A stretch of DNA of 64,000 bases, taken from positions 868,001 to 932,000 of the forward strand of contig NZ_CP054492.1 of the NCBI RefSeq assembly GCF_015265455.1, given 5' to 3'. Positions 1 through 9,922 of this stretch are shown here, one piece after another. How positions within the stretch are numbered: the first letter of the stretch is position 1; every line of letters starts with the position of its first letter. This DNA comes from Candidatus Sulfurimonas baltica (GTDB lineage: Bacteria > Campylobacterota > Campylobacteria > Campylobacterales > Sulfurimonadaceae). Under the pieces are notes generated by a model. The model ran no database searches. It saw only the letters and a program-made list of their open reading frames with translations, and was not told the origin of the DNA. The position numbers and the translations under genes were made by a program.

Positions 1-2
1 AT

Positions 3-167
3 ACAATAAAAGAGATGTTAAATATTTTATACAACCATTATCCTAAAATAGAAGTCTTTTCTATGCTTACATGTAGTTTTGATGAGATAAAAAATAGAGA
101 TTTATATGAGTGTAGGTTAAATGAAATAGTAAAATTTATTAGTACAAAGAATTCTATTTACAAGTAA
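3..167 (+). CDS. 3' end of an unidentified gene, cut by the window edge
   Basis: An open frame enters from the left edge and ends at a TAA at 165-167, giving about 54 C-terminal residues with no in-frame stop. The residues are mixed hydrophobic and charged, like an ordinary soluble domain, with two cysteines and no motif I recognise. It lies 80 bases upstream of the P-type ATPase gene on the same strand. It could be the tail of a signalling or enzymatic protein; the function cannot be told from this fragment, and it may not be a real gene end. Confidence 0.4.
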   Translation, partial: TIKEMLNILYNHYPKIEVFSMLTCSFDEIKNRDLYECRLNEIVKFISTKNSIYK

Positions 168-247
168 ATAAAGTTATATAATCAACATCTAATATAAAAC
201 AATATAAAATACTATCATTCTCTATCACAAACTATAAAAGGTTTTTT

Positions 248-2953
248 ATGAAACATTTAATAGGTCAAAATTGGCACAGTATAGAGGCTAAAGAGATTAT
301 AGAACTATTTGAGAGTGATAGTAGCGATGGTTTATCGCCACTAAGCATAAACCACCGTGAAGAGTTCTTTGGTAAAAATATATTAAAAGAAACTAAACAA
401 GACTCTAAGTTAAAAAAATTCTTTATGCAGTTTCATAGTGCTTTAATATATATACTTTTAGGTGCATCTGCAGTGACTGCTTTTTTGCAAGAGTGGATAG
501 ATAGCGGGGTGATTTTTGCCGTAGTAATTATTAACGTTATTATAGGGTATATACAAGAGGTAAAAGCACAAGAGGCAATCGAGTCACTAAAAAATATGAT
601 GAATGCCGAAGCTATAGTGATTAGAGATGGAATAAAGATAAATATATCTTCTATTGATTTAGTCCCAGGGGACATAGTCTTACTGGAATCTGGCTCAAAA
701 GTACCTGCTGATATGAGACTTTTAGAGTGTAAAAATCTAAAAGTAGATGAGTCTATGCTCACAGGAGAATCACTCCCTTCACAAAAGAATACAGACATAC
801 ATAAAGAAAATATTACACTTAATGACAGAGACAACATGACATACTCCGGAACATATGTAACTTATGGCAGAGCAAAAGGTATAGTTGTAGCAACGGCAGG
901 GTATACAGAGCTTGGAAAAATTGCGCATCTCATAGAAAACACCACATCTATGGATACTCCCCTTACAAAGAAAATTTCAGCCTTTAGTAAAATTTTACTC
1001 TACGTGATATTAGCTCTTGCTGCATTTACATTTGTTGTTGGTATATTAAGAGATAATAGTGCGGTTGACATGTTTATGGCTTCAGTTGCTTTAGCCGTTG
1101 GAGCTATTCCAGAGGGGTTGCCTGCGGCTGTTACTATTACCCTTGCTATTGGGGTGAGTCGTATGGCTAGTAAAAATGCCATAATCAGAAAACTTCCGGC
1201 CGTTGAGACACTTGGAAGTGTTACAGTGATATGTTCAGATAAAACAGGAACCTTGACACAAAATAAGATGAGTGTTACACATATATATTGCTCAAACAAT
1301 ACATATGAAATAACCGGAAATGGGTATGAACCAAAAGGCGATTTTTTGCAAGATGGCAATAAATTAGAATTTTTCAGTGATGAATTAAAAGATCTTCTAA
1401 GAGCTGGCTATCTTTGTAATGAGTCTTATTTGGTAAACAAAGATGGACATTACAGTATAAACGGTGACCCTACTGAAGGTTCACTTATTGTTAGTGCTTT
1501 GAAAAGTGGTTATGAAGAACGGATACTAAACAAAACCTTTCCAAGAAGTGATTTGCTCCCATTTGAATCAGATAGACAGTTTATGGCTACCATCAACATG
1601 GATGTAGAGAATAATCAGAATATTTTATATTTAAAAGGTTCGGTTGAGAAAATCTTAAATATTTGTGAATTTGAATTTATAGATGAAAAACTTGGAGAAT
1701 TAAATAAAGATAAGATTCTTGAAAAAGTAAAAGAGTTCGCAGGTCAAGGTTTAAGGGTACTTGCAATTTCTAAAAAATTAGTAGCAGGAGATAAAATAGA
1801 CAGCAGGCTGCTTGATAATAAATTTATCTTCCTAGGTCTTGTGGCTATGATGGACCCACCACGGGCAGAAGCGATAGAAGCTGTTAAAGAGTCTATTGGA
1901 GCTGGAATAAAAATTATTATGATAACAGGCGATCATGCTCTTACCGCATTTTCTATAGCAAAAATGATGTCTATAGTTGACGAGGGTGCAAAGTTTGAGG
2001 AGTCAGTTATAACAGGAATAGAGCTTTCAAAAATGAGAGATAGTGAGTTGATTGAAAAAGTCTCACATGCAAGAGTATTTGCAAGGGTTGAGCCTGAACA
2101 AAAACTTCGTATAGTGGATGCCCTTCAAGCAAGGGGTGAGATAGTGGCAATGACAGGTGATGGAGTAAATGATGCTCCAGCACTAAAGCAGGCCGATATA
2201 GGGATAGCCATGGGACGAGGTGGCACAGAGGTGGCAAAAGAGGCAGCAGATATGATATTAAGCGATGACAACTTTAGCTCCATAACTCATGCCGTTAGAG
2301 AGGGAAGAAATGTATTTGATAATTTGATAAAGTTTATTACATGGACACTCCCTACAAATCTGGGAGAAGGACTTGTGATACTTTTCGCTATTATGCTTGG
2401 TTTAACACTCCCTATACTTCCGGTTCAAATTTTATGGATTAATATGTCAACTGCCATATTTTTGGGTCTAATGTTGGTTTTTGAGCCAAAAGAGAAAGGT
2501 ATTATGAAACGAAAGCCAAGAAAACCAAACTCCTCTATTCTTAGTAAAAGTATGATTGTTCAGATGTTGGTTGTTGGAGTTTACATGTTGGTTACCGCTT
2601 ATGGCATGTTTAATTATGCGATAGCAAATGGACATAGTGTTGAGTATGCCAGAACAGTCGCTGTAAATATTTTTGTTTTTGTAGAACTTTTTTATCTCTT
2701 TAACTGTAAAGAGTTAGAAAACTCAGTTTTTAAAACAGATATATTAAACAACAAGCTTTTGCTTTTAGGTGTAGGCTTAATGATTTTTGCTCAGTTAATA
2801 TTTACACATGTAAGTTTTATGAACATTATGTTTAAGAGTGAAGCTTTGGATATACAAACATGGATAGGAATATTTGTAATTGCATCCGGTGTTCTTTTTG
2901 TAGTAGAATTTAAAAGATTTATTGAGAGTATAATAGTAAATAAAACAGTTTAA
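248..2953 (+). CDS. P-type cation-transporting ATPase (P2-like)
   Basis: This is a 901-residue membrane ATPase that should move a cation across the inner membrane through an aspartyl-phosphate intermediate. The order is canonical: N-terminal cation-ATPase domain, actuator with TGES at 172-175, PEGLP in M4 near 288, phosphorylation motif DKTGTLT with Asp331, and the hinge GDGVNDAP from 637. The M4 and phosphorylation regions resemble Ca2+/Mn2+ P2A pumps. In M6, however, the SERCA-type NLVTD is replaced by NMSTA (732-736), so the key acidic ligand is Ala and the ion cannot be assumed to be calcium. AAAAGG lies just before the ATG. Only 12 bases separate it from echA, which suggests co-transcription with the hydrogenase. 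Identity as a P-type ATPase is secure; the substrate is not. Confidence 0.93.
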   Translation: MKHLIGQNWHSIEAKEIIELFESDSSDGLSPLSINHREEFFGKNILKETKQDSKLKKFFMQFHSALIYILLGASAVTAFLQEWIDSGVIFAVVIINVIIGYIQEVKAQEAIESLKNMMNAEAIVIRDGIKINISSIDLVPGDIVLLESGSKVPADMRLLECKNLKVDESMLTGESLPSQKNTDIHKENITLNDRDNMTYSGTYVTYGRAKGIVVATAGYTELGKIAHLIENTTSMDTPLTKKISAFSKILLYVILALAAFTFVVGILRDNSAVDMFMASVALAVGAIPEGLPAAVTITLAIGVSRMASKNAIIRKLPAVETLGSVTVICSDKTGTLTQNKMSVTHIYCSNNTYEITGNGYEPKGDFLQDGNKLEFFSDELKDLLRAGYLCNESYLVNKDGHYSINGDPTEGSLIVSALKSGYEERILNKTFPRSDLLPFESDRQFMATINMDVENNQNILYLKGSVEKILNICEFEFIDEKLGELNKDKILEKVKEFAGQGLRVLAISKKLVAGDKIDSRLLDNKFIFLGLVAMMDPPRAEAIEAVKESIGAGIKIIMITGDHALTAFSIAKMMSIVDEGAKFEESVITGIELSKMRDSELIEKVSHARVFARVEPEQKLRIVDALQARGEIVAMTGDGVNDAPALKQADIGIAMGRGGTEVAKEAADMILSDDNFSSITHAVREGRNVFDNLIKFITWTLPTNLGEGLVILFAIMLGLTLPILPVQILWINMSTAIFLGLMLVFEPKEKGIMKRKPRKPNSSILSKSMIVQMLVVGVYMLVTAYGMFNYAIANGHSVEYARTVAVNIFVFVELFYLFNCKELENSVFKTDILNNKLLLLGVGLMIFAQLIFTHVSFMNIMFKSEALDIQTWIGIFVIASGVLFVVEFKRFIESIIVNKTV

Positions 2954-2965
2954 AGGTAAATATAA

Positions 2966-4720
2966 ATGTATAACATATTGATAATTTCTCCACTACTTTT
3001 TGCTCTTATTGTTTTAATGGGTGGAGTTAAATTTAAAAATATTTTAATAATATTTTTTGTTGGCGTATTGAGTATATTAAGCCTGCTAAACATGTTTTTT
3101 GCAACTACGTTTGTGAGTAACTTATCTCACATGTATCATAAGATATTTATTTTGATTGATACTCTATTGCTTTTGTACTTTTTAGCGCAGGGGATTATTA
3201 AGAAAAATCATCTTGTGAGTGGATTTGCTATAGTACAAATTCTCTTATACTCTGTAGTTTTATCTTTGTCTCCTACTCTTTTGTCAAATGATATTTTAGT
3301 TGATAATATATCATCAGTTATGTACCTTGTCATAAATATAGTAGGTGGAATTATTATTATCTATGCTATAGAATATATAAAAAGCGAAGAGTTTAGCGAG
3401 TTTAAAAAAAATGCCTTTATTGCGATACTTTTTCTTTTTTTATCGGTGATGAATTTTATTGTCTCAACCAACAACATAGAGATATTTTTTATGCTGTTTG
3501 AGTTGACTACTCTGTGCTCTTTTATACTGATAGGGTATAGGGGTGATAAAACATCATCTGAAAATGCACTAAAAGCACTATGGATGAACCAGATAGGTGG
3601 AGTTGCTATTTTAATAGCTCTGATTTTTTCAATACATAACTACAACACTATCTACTTTGACATGTTAATAACAAACATTAATGAGCTATACCTCCTTCCG
3701 ATTGTATTTTTAGCAATTGCCGGTTTTGTAAAGGGAGCGAGCATCCCGTTTGAGAAGTGGCTTTTAGGTGCTATGGTTGCACCAACTCCGGTTAGCGCAA
3801 TTTTACATAGTGCTACAATGGTGAAAATTGCCCCTTATCTAATGCTTAAGCTTGCTCCTGCAATGAGCGGGTTTGTATCTGTGACTATTACTCTTATCGG
3901 TACCTTTGTGTTTTTTAGCGCCTCACTGCTTGCTCTGAGCAAAGATTACTTTAAAGAGATATTGGGTCTTTCTACTATAGCACTTCTTGCTCTGATGATG
4001 AGTTTAGCAGCTATAGCAACAGAGGAAGCTATTATGGCTTGTTTGATTTTGATTGTATTTCATGCCGTCTCTAAGGCACTACTCTTTTTGCAAGCGGGTA
4101 TTTTGGAAAAAAGCTTCCATCTGAAATATGTTAATGATATAAACGGTTTAATCAATCACTCTCCCTTAGTTGTATTTTTTATCATTATTGGTTTTGCTTC
4201 ATTGACACTTCCACCTTTTGGAGCATTTGCTGCAAAATTTATGGCAATAGAGTCCATAGCAAAAGAGATTGTTAATAATCCTCTGTACTCTCTTGCCCTG
4301 ATATTTGTCGCACTTGGAAGTGTGTTTTTAACACTCTTGTATTTTAAAGTAGTGACAAAACTTTTTGCCAAAGATGTTGACCATAAAGAGAAGCTACATG
4401 TAAAGATTCCAAAGCTATACACATTTAGTTCATATATGCTTTTGGCTTTGCTGTTTATCGGTGTTTATGTAAGTTTTGATATAGAGTTGTTAAGTGCTTT
4501 AGAGATTATAGTTCCTTTGGTTTTAATTGCTGTAATACCAATGCTGTTTGCAATATTTGTATTTAAAAAAGCACATAGGGTAAAAGAGTATCATTGTGGC
4601 GAGAAAGACGAAGTGAAGTTAAACATGTATTACTTTGATATTCCTCAAAAGTATAAACAGCTTATTAATGTTATAGCCATATCTAGTATATTAATACTAA
4701 TTGCAGGGGTGATATTATGA
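2966..4720 (+). CDS. echA: Ech-type hydrogenase antiporter-like membrane subunit (EchA/HyfB/NuoL family)
   Basis: A 584-residue polytopic protein of the proton_antipo_M family, homologous to NuoL/M/N, HyfB/HycC and EchA. It should form the ion-translocating membrane arm of a group 4 [NiFe] hydrogenase. The conserved core is visible around residues 250-290, with a charged KGASIPFEKWL helix followed by APTPVSAILHSATMVK. It lacks the long lateral-helix extension of NuoL. The C-terminal cytoplasmic tail contains EYHCGEKDE, a feature I associate with Ech/Coo-type subunits. The stop overlaps the echB start by four bases (ATGA), so translation is probably coupled. Gene order echA-B-C-D-E-F downstream supports the assignment; HyfB-like naming would be an acceptable alternative. 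Confidence 0.88.
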   Translation: MYNILIISPLLFALIVLMGGVKFKNILIIFFVGVLSILSLLNMFFATTFVSNLSHMYHKIFILIDTLLLLYFLAQGIIKKNHLVSGFAIVQILLYSVVLSLSPTLLSNDILVDNISSVMYLVINIVGGIIIIYAIEYIKSEEFSEFKKNAFIAILFLFLSVMNFIVSTNNIEIFFMLFELTTLCSFILIGYRGDKTSSENALKALWMNQIGGVAILIALIFSIHNYNTIYFDMLITNINELYLLPIVFLAIAGFVKGASIPFEKWLLGAMVAPTPVSAILHSATMVKIAPYLMLKLAPAMSGFVSVTITLIGTFVFFSASLLALSKDYFKEILGLSTIALLALMMSLAAIATEEAIMACLILIVFHAVSKALLFLQAGILEKSFHLKYVNDINGLINHSPLVVFFIIIGFASLTLPPFGAFAAKFMAIESIAKEIVNNPLYSLALIFVALGSVFLTLLYFKVVTKLFAKDVDHKEKLHVKIPKLYTFSSYMLLALLFIGVYVSFDIELLSALEIIVPLVLIAVIPMLFAIFVFKKAHRVKEYHCGEKDEVKLNMYYFDIPQKYKQLINVIAISSILILIAGVIL

Positions 4721-5541
4721 TAGAGATAATACTGATTGTTATTGCACCCATAGTAGGCGGTTTGATTTATGGGTTTGAGAGAGTTGTAAGAGCTAGAATG
4801 CAGCGCAGACAAGGTCCTCCAATATTGCAACCATTTTATGACATGTATAAGCTGATTGGTAAGCAGGCTTTTATAGTTAACCCTAGCCACAGTATATTGG
4901 GGATAATGCACTTTGTAACTCTCTGGGTGGTTGTAGCTTTTATAATACTCGGAGAGAACTTGCTCTATGTGGTTTTTCTTCATTTGCTCTCAACTGTTTT
5001 TATAATCCTTGCAGGTTTTAGTGTAAACTCTATCTACTCTCACATAGGTTCCAACAGAGAGTTGTTAGCCACTATAGCGTATGAGCCAATCTTAATAGTT
5101 ATGGCAGTAGGATTTTATATCATAAACGGCACTTTTGATATATCAGTTATAAGAGCAAACCCATCAGAGATAATTTCACTCTTTCTAATCTTTTTGGCAT
5201 TTTTGCTGATTATCCCTATAAAGCTTAAAAAGTCTCCATTTGATGCAAGCGAGGCTCACCAAGAGATAGTTGGAGGTGTTGAGGTTGAGTTTAGCGGTGT
5301 TTTCTTTGAGTTTATATATATGGCTAAATGGCTTGAATATGTTTTTATCTACATGTTGCTTGTTTTGTTCGCAGGGGATAATCTAACCCTATCTATTGCT
5401 CTGTTTATTGGAATTTTTTTATTGGTAAATATAGTTGATAATGCTACAGCCAGAGTAAAGATGAAACATTTGATAAATATTGTTTTATCTATCGGACTTA
5501 CTCTATCGTTAGTCAATCTTATAGGACTTAGTTATGTTTGA
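4717..5541 (+). CDS. echB: Ech-type hydrogenase membrane subunit (EchB/NuoH family)
   Basis: A 274-residue protein with about eight membrane segments, of the NuoH/HycD/EchB family, which links the antiporter-like subunit to the hydrophilic hydrogenase module. Two family signatures are clear: RRQGPPILQPFYDMYKLI near residues 28-45, and FDASEAHQEIVGGVEVEF near 175-192, the acidic loop implicated in coupling. The start overlaps the echA stop, and its end overlaps echC by eight bases. The length matches Ech/Hyc subunits rather than the longer NuoH of complex I. Confidence 0.9.
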   Translation: MIEIILIVIAPIVGGLIYGFERVVRARMQRRQGPPILQPFYDMYKLIGKQAFIVNPSHSILGIMHFVTLWVVVAFIILGENLLYVVFLHLLSTVFIILAGFSVNSIYSHIGSNRELLATIAYEPILIVMAVGFYIINGTFDISVIRANPSEIISLFLIFLAFLLIIPIKLKKSPFDASEAHQEIVGGVEVEFSGVFFEFIYMAKWLEYVFIYMLLVLFAGDNLTLSIALFIGIFLLVNIVDNATARVKMKHLINIVLSIGLTLSLVNLIGLSYV

Positions 5542-6067
5542 TATAAAAAAGTACAGAAAAAAATCACCATGGATACTCCACTATAACGCAGGTAGTTGTA
5601 ATGGGTGTGATATTGAGATACTGGCATGTCTGTCACCAAAATATGACTTGGAGAGATTTGGAGTAATAAACACCGGAAATCCTAAACAATCAGATATATT
5701 TTTGGTAACTGGTCCTGTAACATACAGAAGCAGAGAGAGACTTGTGGAGCTTTATACCCAGATGCCTGAGCCAAAGATTGTTGTTGCGGTTGGAAGTTGT
5801 AGTTGTACTGGCGGTGTCTTTAGAGATATGTATAATGTAGAAGATGGCATAGATAGATATATACCGGTTGATGTCTATATACCAGGATGTGCCTCGTCAC
5901 CAGAACTTATAATTGACGGAATAGTTAAGGGATTGGAGATTTTAGAGACTAAAACAAAAGAGATGGAAAAACCTTTTAAATTATTTAAAGATAATAATTC
6001 AAAAGATGGTATTATTTCCAGAAGAGATAGTGCACTTAAAGTAGGGGAAGCTGATGAGAAAAATTGA
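5534..6067 (+). CDS. echC: Ech-type hydrogenase small subunit (EchC/NuoB family)
   Basis: A 177-residue [4Fe-4S] small subunit that passes electrons between the ferredoxin-like subunit and the [NiFe] site. The proximal-cluster ligands are visible: CNGC with Cys22 and Cys25, a cysteine in VAVGSCSCTGG, and PGCASSP. The protein is the short cytoplasmic type, without the Tat signal or extra clusters of uptake hydrogenase small subunits. The C-terminal ~40 residues are charged and less conserved. The gene overlaps echB by 8 bases and echD by 14 bases. The neighbouring EchE retains nickel ligands, which supports a hydrogenase rather than complex I. Confidence 0.92.
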   Translation: MFDIKKYRKKSPWILHYNAGSCNGCDIEILACLSPKYDLERFGVINTGNPKQSDIFLVTGPVTYRSRERLVELYTQMPEPKIVVAVGSCSCTGGVFRDMYNVEDGIDRYIPVDVYIPGCASSPELIIDGIVKGLEILETKTKEMEKPFKLFKDNNSKDGIISRRDSALKVGEADEKN

Positions 6068-6407
6068 AGTATCGCTTGAAAATATTAGAGAGAAAATAAA
6101 AGAGTTTTATAGTGAGAAAGAGTGGCATTTTATAACGCTAAACGGTGTTGCGTTAGAAGATGAAAAAATAGAAATTCAATGGATGTTTTCAAAATATGAG
6201 AGTTTGGATGAGATTGTTGTGTTTTTTACAGTAATTAATCGAGGGGATGTTGTCCCTTCTATTGCAGATATTATACCATCTGCGATAATTTCACAAAGAG
6301 AGGTAGTTGATATGTTTGGTGTTGAGGTTGATGGAAGTTTAAAAGGTTTATATTTAGATGCAGACTCTGTACAGATGCCACTGAGTGGTTGTGGGGCTAG
6401 AGCATAA
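6054..6407 (+). CDS. echD: Ech-type hydrogenase subunit (EchD/NuoC-like)
   Basis: A 117-residue protein matching the NuoC/HycE-N-terminal (30 kDa) family in size and in its last third, which has PSAIISQREVVDMFGVEVDG; EREVxDxFG is the NuoC-type hallmark. In Ech enzymes this small protein lies between EchC and EchE and helps hold the large subunit. It has no cofactor motif. It is followed at once by a sodium/phosphate-type carrier instead of echE, so the usual echD-echE junction is interrupted here. Confidence 0.82.
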   Translation: MRKIEVSLENIREKIKEFYSEKEWHFITLNGVALEDEKIEIQWMFSKYESLDEIVVFFTVINRGDVVPSIADIIPSAIISQREVVDMFGVEVDGSLKGLYLDADSVQMPLSGCGARA

Positions 6408-6408
6408 T

Positions 6409-8178
6409 ATGGGAGCAGATATATTAAAAAGATCAATATATCCACTGTTTTTATTGGCAATTGCGTATTTACTATTTTCAAGTCATGATACGAAAACAAT
6501 TATAGCAGGGATTGCCATATTCTTACTTGGTATGGTTTTTATGGAAGACGGCTTTAAGCTTTTTAGTGGAGGGATGCTTGAGAAAGTTTTAGAGAAAAGT
6601 ACGAGTACTTTGCCAAAGGCTATAGTGACTGGCTTTTTTACTACAACAATGCTACAAAGTTCATCACTAATTTCGATTATTATAATCTCATTTTTGAGTG
6701 CTGAAATGATTAGTTTGACCGGTGCTGTCGGTATAATCTTTGGCTCAAATATAGGTAGTACAACAACAGCATGGATAGTCTCATCTTTGGGTGTAAAAAT
6801 TGATATTGCATATTATGCAATGCCTATGATTATCTTTGGTGTTATTTTTAGATTTAATCAAAATAACGTATACAAAGGTTTTGGAAATATTTTAGTCGGA
6901 CTAGGTTTTGTATTTTTAGGCATAGCATATATGAAAGATGGTTTTGATGCTTTAAAAAATGGGTTGGATATTGCACAATATGCAATGGATGGATATCTTG
7001 GCGTTTTGGTATATATTCTAATTGGAGCTGTCGCAACCGTTGTCATACAGTCAAGCGGTGCAACAATGGCTCTTATTATAACAGCGGTCGCCACAGGGCA
7101 GATTGAATATGTAAATGCGCTCTCTTTGGCGATTGGTGCGAATATAGGTACTACCGTAACAGCTGTTATAGGTTCCTTGTCTTCTAACGCAAATGGAAAA
7201 AGATTGGCAGTTGCCCATTTTATTTTTAATACTGTTACAGGTTTTATAGCCATTGTATTTTTGTATCAGCTGGCAGATTTGGTAGATTTTTTAAGTTCTA
7301 GTATTGGTATAGGTGATAAAGACTATGCGATGAAGTTAGCTCTCTTTCATACTGTATTTAATATTATAGGTGTTTTGACAGTTTCTCCATTTACTTATAA
7401 ATTAGTTATTTTTTTAGAGGGTCTTTTTCAACAAAAAAATAAAAACATATCTAGAGCTAAATATTTAGATAGTGCAGTAATCGAAGTGCCAGAATCAGCA
7501 CTGGCTGCATTAAACAAAGAAGTTCTCCATTTATATGATAATGCAACGGAAGTTTTAGCTCATGCGATATCTTTGCATAGACACTCATTTTTAGGCAAAG
7601 AAAATGTTTCAGAAGTTGTAAAACAATCAAGTTCTAAAATAGATATTGATGTAGATAAATTTTATGAAACAAAAATAAAAGAACTTTACGGAGATATCGT
7701 AAACTATGCCACATTGTCACAAGATAAAATGGATGAATTTCAAATCAGAATGGTTTATTATTATAAAGTAGCCTCAAAAGATATTGTTGAAGCAATCAAG
7801 GATGTGGAAGAGTTACAAAAAAATATCAATTTTTATCAAAAAAGTAAAAATGATGTAATCAAAAATGAATATAATATATTGAGAGAAAAGATTGCTAACA
7901 CCTTAAATAAAATTCATGAAATTAGAAATAGTGATGATGATGACATGGAAATTTTACTTAAGATAAAACTTTTAAAAGAGGATGTAAAAGATCTTGACAT
8001 CATAGCAAACGGGAGGATTGATACAATCATTAGAAATAATAGTATTACCTCTAAGATGGCAACGTCATTGATAAATGATTCTTCATTTGCCTATGATATA
8101 TCAAAGAGATTGATTGAAGTCGCAGTAACACTGTTTATAAAAGATAAAGAGATAAAAACACTAGCAGGAGAGGTATAA
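6409..8178 (+). CDS. Na+/Pi cotransporter-like protein with PhoU-like C-terminal domain
   Basis: About 589 residues. The N-terminal ~330 hold two inverted Na_Pi_cotrans repeats, each with the QSSS/QSSG signature (QSSSLISIIIISF and QSSGATMALIITA) and GSNIGST / GANIGTT. The C-terminal ~230 residues are helical and PhoU-like. The family (NptA/YjbB) carries phosphate with Na+ or exports it. I chose ATG 6409, directly after the echD stop, over the GTG at 6385, which would put a stretch inside echD before the first membrane helix. The position between echD and echE is unusual and suggests either Na+ or phosphate coupling to the hydrogenase operon or simple hitch-hiking. Confidence 0.88.
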   Translation: MGADILKRSIYPLFLLAIAYLLFSSHDTKTIIAGIAIFLLGMVFMEDGFKLFSGGMLEKVLEKSTSTLPKAIVTGFFTTTMLQSSSLISIIIISFLSAEMISLTGAVGIIFGSNIGSTTTAWIVSSLGVKIDIAYYAMPMIIFGVIFRFNQNNVYKGFGNILVGLGFVFLGIAYMKDGFDALKNGLDIAQYAMDGYLGVLVYILIGAVATVVIQSSGATMALIITAVATGQIEYVNALSLAIGANIGTTVTAVIGSLSSNANGKRLAVAHFIFNTVTGFIAIVFLYQLADLVDFLSSSIGIGDKDYAMKLALFHTVFNIIGVLTVSPFTYKLVIFLEGLFQQKNKNISRAKYLDSAVIEVPESALAALNKEVLHLYDNATEVLAHAISLHRHSFLGKENVSEVVKQSSSKIDIDVDKFYETKIKELYGDIVNYATLSQDKMDEFQIRMVYYYKVASKDIVEAIKDVEELQKNINFYQKSKNDVIKNEYNILREKIANTLNKIHEIRNSDDDDMEILLKIKLLKEDVKDLDIIANGRIDTIIRNNSITSKMATSLINDSSFAYDISKRLIEVAVTLFIKDKEIKTLAGEV

Positions 8179-8420
8179 TGAAAATAGAAGAAATATTTAC
8201 TAAAGCTGAGAAGTTATTTGGTATGGAAGATTCTGAAAAAAAGAAAAGCAGAAAGAAGGCAAGAAAGTTGCTCTCTGCTATAAAAGAGAAAATATTATCA
8301 ATCAAAGAGAAGATTAAAGAATCTGATGAGAAAGAAAAGAAAAAAGGTATGAAAAAGAAGTTGTATATGCTTGGTAAAATGAGAGAAGATATTATTAAGG
8401 CATATAAAGATACTAAATGA
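8178..8420 (+). CDS. Small lysine-rich helical protein of unknown function
   Basis: An 80-residue, strongly basic and helical protein with alternating Lys/Glu runs such as EKEKKKGMKKK. It has no membrane segment and no cysteine. Its ATG overlaps the stop of the carrier gene (TAATG) and its stop overlaps the echE start, so it is translationally coupled on both sides and is likely a real protein. I recognise no family. A cytosolic assembly, chaperone or regulatory helper for the hydrogenase or the carrier is possible, but nothing in the sequence decides this. Confidence 0.75.
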   Translation: MKIEEIFTKAEKLFGMEDSEKKKSRKKARKLLSAIKEKILSIKEKIKESDEKEKKKGMKKKLYMLGKMREDIIKAYKDTK

Positions 8421-9505
8421 GTAAAAAAACCATAAACATACCGTTGGGATCACAACACATCTCTCTTTTAGAGCCTGTAAGGTTTAAGTTTGAATGTGAA
8501 AATGAAAAAATCATAGGTGTTGATTCTGATGTTGGTTTTGTTCACCGTGGCATTGAAAAAGCCTGTACTACAAAGTTTAAGTTTGATTCTATTGGCTATG
8601 TGGTTGCAAGAGTTTGTGGACTTTGTGCAATTACACACTCACTCTCTTATAGTGTTGCAATTGAGAAACTTATAGGTGCAGAGGTAAGTACAAAAGCTAA
8701 ATATTTAAGAATCTTGCTTTTAGAACTAGATAGAATTCACTCCCATATGCTTTGTCTCTCTCATACATGTGAGAACGCAGGATTTGAAGCTATGTTTATG
8801 CAGATTATGGGAGACAGAGAGCTTATTATGGAGATTCAGGAGCTTTTGACGGGCAATAGAGTTCAGTTTGATTATATAAGCATTGGCGGGGTCAATAGAG
8901 ATTTAGATGTCAATATGGCTAAACAAATAATAGAAAAACTAAAAATTGTTAAGCAAAAAGTACTCTCTTATATTGATGAATTTACAAACAATTGGAGCCT
9001 ATCTCTTAAATTTAGAGGAGTAGGGGTGTTAACTCTGGATGAGGCTTATAGATTTAATGCTATTGGACCACTTGCCCGTGCGTCAGGACTGAATATTGAT
9101 GTTAGAAATGAGATAGATTATCTTCCGTTTAATGAAGTTGGCTTTAAGATGCAAACTCACTCTGATGGAGATATCAATGCAAGAAATATAATAAGGCTCA
9201 ATGAGATACTAAATTCGATTGAGATGTGCAATAATGTTATTGAAGGTCTGCCCAATGGTGAAATTTTTACAAAAACAAAGGGAAAACCAAACGGAGAAGC
9301 AGTTGTAAGGTTTGAAGCTCCAAGAGGGGAGTTGATGTATTACATCAAGGGCAGTGGTAAGCCTATGCTTGAGAGAGTTCGAATAAAAACGCCCACTTTT
9401 GCCTGTATTCCTGCCTTTTCTCATATATTTGTTGGAGAGGATTATGCAGATGCACCGGCCATTTTGGCATCTTTTGACCCTTGTCTCTCATGCACGGCTA
9501 AATAG
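8417..9505 (+). CDS. echE: Ech-type [NiFe] hydrogenase large subunit
   Basis: A 362-residue catalytic subunit of the NuoD/HycE/EchE family. Both nickel-binding motifs are present: RVCGLC with Cys67 and Cys70, and DPCLSC with Cys356 and Cys359. This separates it from NuoD, which has lost them. The protein ends three residues after the last ligand, at CTAK, so it has no C-terminal extension of the type that hydrogenase maturation endopeptidases remove. This is known for some Ech and CO-linked enzymes. The reaction is reversible H+ reduction or H2 oxidation linked to a ferredoxin-like partner. It overlaps the lysine-rich gene by four bases and is followed by echF after nine bases. Confidence 0.94.
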   Translation: MSKKTINIPLGSQHISLLEPVRFKFECENEKIIGVDSDVGFVHRGIEKACTTKFKFDSIGYVVARVCGLCAITHSLSYSVAIEKLIGAEVSTKAKYLRILLLELDRIHSHMLCLSHTCENAGFEAMFMQIMGDRELIMEIQELLTGNRVQFDYISIGGVNRDLDVNMAKQIIEKLKIVKQKVLSYIDEFTNNWSLSLKFRGVGVLTLDEAYRFNAIGPLARASGLNIDVRNEIDYLPFNEVGFKMQTHSDGDINARNIIRLNEILNSIEMCNNVIEGLPNGEIFTKTKGKPNGEAVVRFEAPRGELMYYIKGSGKPMLERVRIKTPTFACIPAFSHIFVGEDYADAPAILASFDPCLSCTAK

Positions 9506-9514
9506 GAACATATA

Positions 9515-9922
9515 ATGTTTACATCATCCATTAATGCACTTAAAAATCTTTTTAAAAAACCGCAAACTATAGACTACCCTCTCAGACCAATAAAAAAAGA
9601 TGAAAAATATAGAGGACTTATTGAATACTGTGAGAAAGATTGTATCTACTGTCTTAAATGTGAAAAGATTTGCCCTCCGGGAGCAATTTTATTTGTACCA
9701 GTAGATAATCCACCACACAATGAGAAAAATAAAAAAAGTTTGAAATATTATTACAATCCACATCTTTGTATATATTGTACGGAGTGTGAGAGAGCTTGTC
9801 CTAAGCCAGATGAAGCTCTTTGGCAAAGCAATAAAAAGCCACCAATAGGTATTAAAAGTGACAGAGTTAATGATGAGTGGTTCGAGTTAGAAAAACTTAA
9901 AAAGGGTAATAGTGAAATATAG
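9515..9922 (+). CDS. echF: Ech-type hydrogenase ferredoxin subunit (2 x [4Fe-4S], EchF/NuoI-like)
   Basis: A 135-residue polyferredoxin with two complete CxxCxxCxxxCP motifs: CIYCLKCEKICP near residues 45-56 and CIYCTECERACP near 88-99. It carries electrons between soluble ferredoxin and the small subunit. The N-terminus begins with an amphipathic stretch (LKNLFKKPQTIDYPLRP) like NuoI/EchF proteins. It is the last structural gene of the ech set and overlaps the following aldo-keto reductase by 11 bases. No hypABCDEF maturation genes are in the window, so they must be elsewhere. Confidence 0.92.
   Translation: MFTSSINALKNLFKKPQTIDYPLRPIKKDEKYRGLIEYCEKDCIYCLKCEKICPPGAILFVPVDNPPHNEKNKKSLKYYYNPHLCIYCTECERACPKPDEALWQSNKKPPIGIKSDRVNDEWFELEKLKKGNSEI

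Noticed and set aside
6385-6409. GTG start at 6385 for the Na/Pi-like carrier
   Set aside because: It would lie inside the echD end and precede the ATG at 6409, which sits directly after the echD stop and begins the first membrane region more naturally.
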